The notes under the pieces were generated by a model, which saw only the letters and a program-made list of their open reading frames with translations, was not told where the DNA came from and searched no databases. A DNA stretch of 15,189 nt from an uncultured bacterium (GTDB taxonomy: Bacteria; Actinomycetota; Coriobacteriia; Coriobacteriales; Coriobacteriaceae). The translations under genes were made by a program, and so were the position numbers. Location of the stretch: NCBI GenBank assembly GCA_905214465.1, contig CAJMMD010000039.1, positions 1 to 15,189 on the forward strand, written 5' to 3'. This document shows positions 13,313 through 15,189 of the stretch, piece by piece; the first letter of the stretch is position 1, and each line of letters starts with the position of its first letter.

Positions 13313-13612
13313 ATGTCTACTGCAACGGTTAAGCCTACGACGGTTCGCATCGAAGAGGGGCTCAAGGAACAGGCGACTGAGTTCTTGGATACGGTTGGTC
13401 TGAGTCTCAATTCGTATCTGAACCTTGCTGTTCGGCAGCTGGTAAATCAGCGAAAGATTCCGTTTGAGATTGTGGGTCGGCCCGAAGTTCCCAACGAGGC
13501 GACGAGGCGCGCCATGGTGATTGCCGAGGCTCATGAGTTGGGGATTCTGCCAGACGACAGCCCGTCATTCAATAACGCTGATGAGCTTATATCATTCCTC
13601 GATGAGGACTAG
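13313..13612 (+). CDS. RelB/DinJ family antitoxin, 99 aa
   Basis: Antitoxin of a type II pair. The N-terminal TVRIEEGLKEQATEFLDTVGLSLNSYLNLAVRQLV block (about residues 9-43) is the ribbon-helix-helix DNA-binding domain of the RelB/DinJ family. The C-terminal part (about 50-99) is acidic and would wrap the toxin. It normally represses its own operon, alone or with toxin. The start at 13313 has a strong AGGAGGT 5 nt upstream; a longer reading frame from 13241 would begin inside the palindrome and is rejected. The stop is 2 nt before the toxin ATG, the usual coupled arrangement. Confidence 0.9.
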   Translation: MSTATVKPTTVRIEEGLKEQATEFLDTVGLSLNSYLNLAVRQLVNQRKIPFEIVGRPEVPNEATRRAMVIAEAHELGILPDDSPSFNNADELISFLDED

Positions 13613-13614
13613 CG

Positions 13615-13923
13615 ATGTTTGAGATTAAAGTCGAGGCTCAGTTTAAGGCGGATTACAAACGGACGATGCGCATCCATCCGCAGCTAAAAACCGAGTTTAA
13701 GGCAGCAGTCGCAGAGCTTGCAGCTCGCGGCTCGCTTCCCGCGGAATATGGCGCCCATGAGCTTTCAAACCCGGGCGGCAATTACAACGGCCACATCGAT
13801 TTCCATCTATCCGATGGCTTGGTCGATGTGGTCGTTCTGTACTTGCCGCATAAGACTAATCCTGTGATCCGACTGGTGAGAATGGGCTCGCATGAGGAGT
13901 TATTTCAGGGCCCGCAGGGCTGA
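13615..13923 (+). CDS. YafQ-like type II toxin (RelE superfamily mRNA interferase), 102 aa
   Basis: Ribosome-dependent mRNA endonuclease toxin by family. The YafQ pattern is recognisable: basic N-terminal helices (about 8-38), His48 in YGAHEL, GNYNGHIDFHL (56-65) with His64, the VVVLYL strand (72-77), and RMGSHEELF (89-97) with His93 and Phe97. These correspond to the conserved catalytic histidines and terminal Phe of YafQ; the usual Trp following the second His block is replaced in the DGLVDVVV segment. Length is typical for the family. It is probably translationally coupled to the antitoxin, whose stop codon lies 2 nt upstream. It is convergent with the helicase gene. Intact as read, so likely functional, though not shown. 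Confidence 0.88.
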   Translation: MFEIKVEAQFKADYKRTMRIHPQLKTEFKAAVAELAARGSLPAEYGAHELSNPGGNYNGHIDFHLSDGLVDVVVLYLPHKTNPVIRLVRMGSHEELFQGPQG

Positions 13924-13986
13924 TTGCTCGCTTATGTTTCGCGGGGAAATAGGGATTGATTCGCGGCCGATTGGCTAAAACAGCCC

Positions 13987-15189
13987 CTATTCCACCGTAA
14001 CTGTTGGAGACGTCCCGTTCGTGGCTGCGACCTCCAGTTCTCCTCTTCGCTGGATTTCGCTTAAAAGCTCGGCTGCAACTTCGCTGCTTTTGAAACGGAT
14101 GCTGCAGTCCTCTTTCTTAGGAAAGGCCAGTAACGGGATAGTTCCGTACCAGACGGTTTCCTCGTCAATTACTGACGCGCGCAGGCGCCCTTCGGCTTTG
14201 ATGGAATAGTCGACGTTCATCTCGGTAAAAATCGCTTTCACGTCATTGTGCGGAGTCGAGGCAATTGAAATCTCAAGGGCAATCCCACGGGCGGCGGCGC
14301 CTGTGAGTACGGCAGCGAGCTTTGCGAGGCATGCAGCGGATGCGTAGGGCGCGGCAATAAAAATGCTTTTCGTTGCGCGCGCGATGTCATCTGCTAAGGC
14401 CTCCACGGCCCTTGCCGGCCTAACGAGGATGTTTTGATCGGCCCGTTTGTTGTCATTTGCTGCAAAGACTTCATACCCCAGCTTGGCGTAGGTCTTGAGT
14501 CTCTTCTGGTACATGCGCGCGAGCATGGGTATCGACAAATCAACATAGTCGAATATCTCAACCTGCTGCTTGCCCTCGTGACTTCTATGTAGCCTGCCTG
14601 CCTGCTGCGTTATGCTGCCGTCCCAAGATATCGGTGTGGCAATGAGCAGAGTGTCAAGGTAAGACAGGTCGAAACCCTCGCCCAGAAGGCCTTCGGTTGC
14701 GATGATAATTCGATGCTCATGCTCGAAGCCGGGAAGGCTGTTCAGTATTGCCTTTCTTTCTTTGGCGTCGATTTCTCCGGTTAAGAGTATAGGTTCGTGT
14801 CCGCGGCTTTGAAGCAGCCTACATAGCTCTTCGGCATGTTTTTTCCTTTTGGATAGCACAAGCGGATGTCGACCGTTTGACGCGGTCTCGAGGGCATCGT
14901 CGACAATTGCTTCGTTTCTCGCTGTGTGCGCACACAGGAGATCGAGAACTTGATTAAAGGACGCCCCTGGTTCGTAGGCGGGTAGTCGAACTCCGGTAAA
15001 ACGCGGCCTAACAACGCGCTGAATTCCCTGTTGGATTGCTTGCGTTTTTGGATCAATGACATGGCGAAGCGGGCCGCAGAGCATTGAGAGTGCTCGCGTG
15101 AGTCCGTCCGAGCGTTCGGGCGTCGCGGAAAGGCGGTTGATTTCCGATCTCAGCCGAACACATTGAGCAAATAGGCCATTCCCGCAGTT
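13987..15189 (-). CDS. SF2 DEAD/DEAH-type helicase with C-terminal PLD-like domain, 3' part only
   Basis: The reading frame is open to the right edge, so the N-terminus, including Walker A and the DEAD/DEAH box, lies outside. The visible 400 residues start with the end of the first RecA domain: motif III reads SATPERSDG (21-29). The second RecA domain carries VLSKRKKHAEEL (motif IV region), ATEGLLGEGFD (motif V, about 164-174) and QQAGRLHR (motif VI, 195-202). The last 130 residues (about 263-380) resemble a degenerate phospholipase-D-like fold, with IFIAAPYAS and VWYGTIPLLAF strands, but no intact HKD motif is seen. Helicases of this build occur in restriction-like and defence loci, but which role applies here is unknown. 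The ATG at 15084 is internal. The 63-nt gap to the toxin gene holds a weak AATAGGG/CCCTATT pairing (13948-13954 with 13985-13991). Confidence 0.85.
   Translation of the reverse strand, partial: NCGNGLFAQCVRLRSEINRLSATPERSDGLTRALSMLCGPLRHVIDPKTQAIQQGIQRVVRPRFTGVRLPAYEPGASFNQVLDLLCAHTARNEAIVDDALETASNGRHPLVLSKRKKHAEELCRLLQSRGHEPILLTGEIDAKERKAILNSLPGFEHEHRIIIATEGLLGEGFDLSYLDTLLIATPISWDGSITQQAGRLHRSHEGKQQVEIFDYVDLSIPMLARMYQKRLKTYAKLGYEVFAANDNKRADQNILVRPARAVEALADDIARATKSIFIAAPYASAACLAKLAAVLTGAAARGIALEISIASTPHNDVKAIFTEMNVDYSIKAEGRLRASVIDEETVWYGTIPLLAFPKKEDCSIRFKSSEVAAELLSEIQRRGELEVAATNGTSPTVTVE

Overview
The window looks like a chromosome segment of a high-GC Gram-positive gut actinobacterium of the class Coriobacteriia, most likely Collinsella or a close relative. 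This is inferred from GC-rich coding sequence, the gene families present (QueH-type queuosine synthesis, a 12-alpha-HSDH-like dehydrogenase) and intergenic hairpins carrying GTGGATAATCTCCC and GGGGACGTTCTT motifs, which I recall as typical of Collinsella. No database search was possible.

Layout. 1-4.9 kb: minus-strand housekeeping block with an orphan alpha/beta-barrel protein (85-1176, terminator at 16-49), an NSUN/RsmF-type RNA m5C methyltransferase (1563-2666) and an atypical methionyl-tRNA synthetase (2726-4876). A 56-residue membrane microprotein (1368-1538) lies between the first two on the plus strand. 5.0-7.5 kb: plus strand with a membrane zincin of DUF3267 type, queH and queA. 7.5-7.83 kb: intergenic region packed with hairpins. 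7.8-9.6 kb: minus-strand, tail-anchored coiled-coil protein. 9.9-10.7 kb: short-chain dehydrogenase closely resembling bacterial bile-acid 12-alpha-hydroxysteroid dehydrogenases. 10.7-11.16 kb: second copy of the hairpin cluster. 11.16-13.2 kb: tgt and a LOG-family gene. 13.2-13.9 kb: DinJ/YafQ-type toxin-antitoxin pair behind a long perfect palindrome. 13.99 kb to the right edge: 3' part of an SF2 helicase with a C-terminal PLD-like domain, cut by the window end.

How the genes fit together. Tgt inserts preQ1 into tRNA, QueA adds the epoxycyclopentane ring, and QueH reduces epoxyqueuosine to queuosine, so the final three enzymes of queuosine synthesis lie on one strand within 6.7 kb, interrupted by two unrelated genes and both hairpin clusters. 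With MetRS and the m5C methyltransferase, most of the window concerns tRNA and rRNA. The right end (toxin-antitoxin plus helicase) looks accessory.

Most interesting signal. Two intergenic regions (about 7532-7648 and 10742-10860) carry the same roughly 118-nt RNA-like fold. They share an invariant apical hairpin, invariant internal-loop bases and a bulged T at the same position, but have unrelated 15-bp outer helices, each perfectly paired. That compensatory pattern points to a conserved structured RNA or hairpin DNA element.
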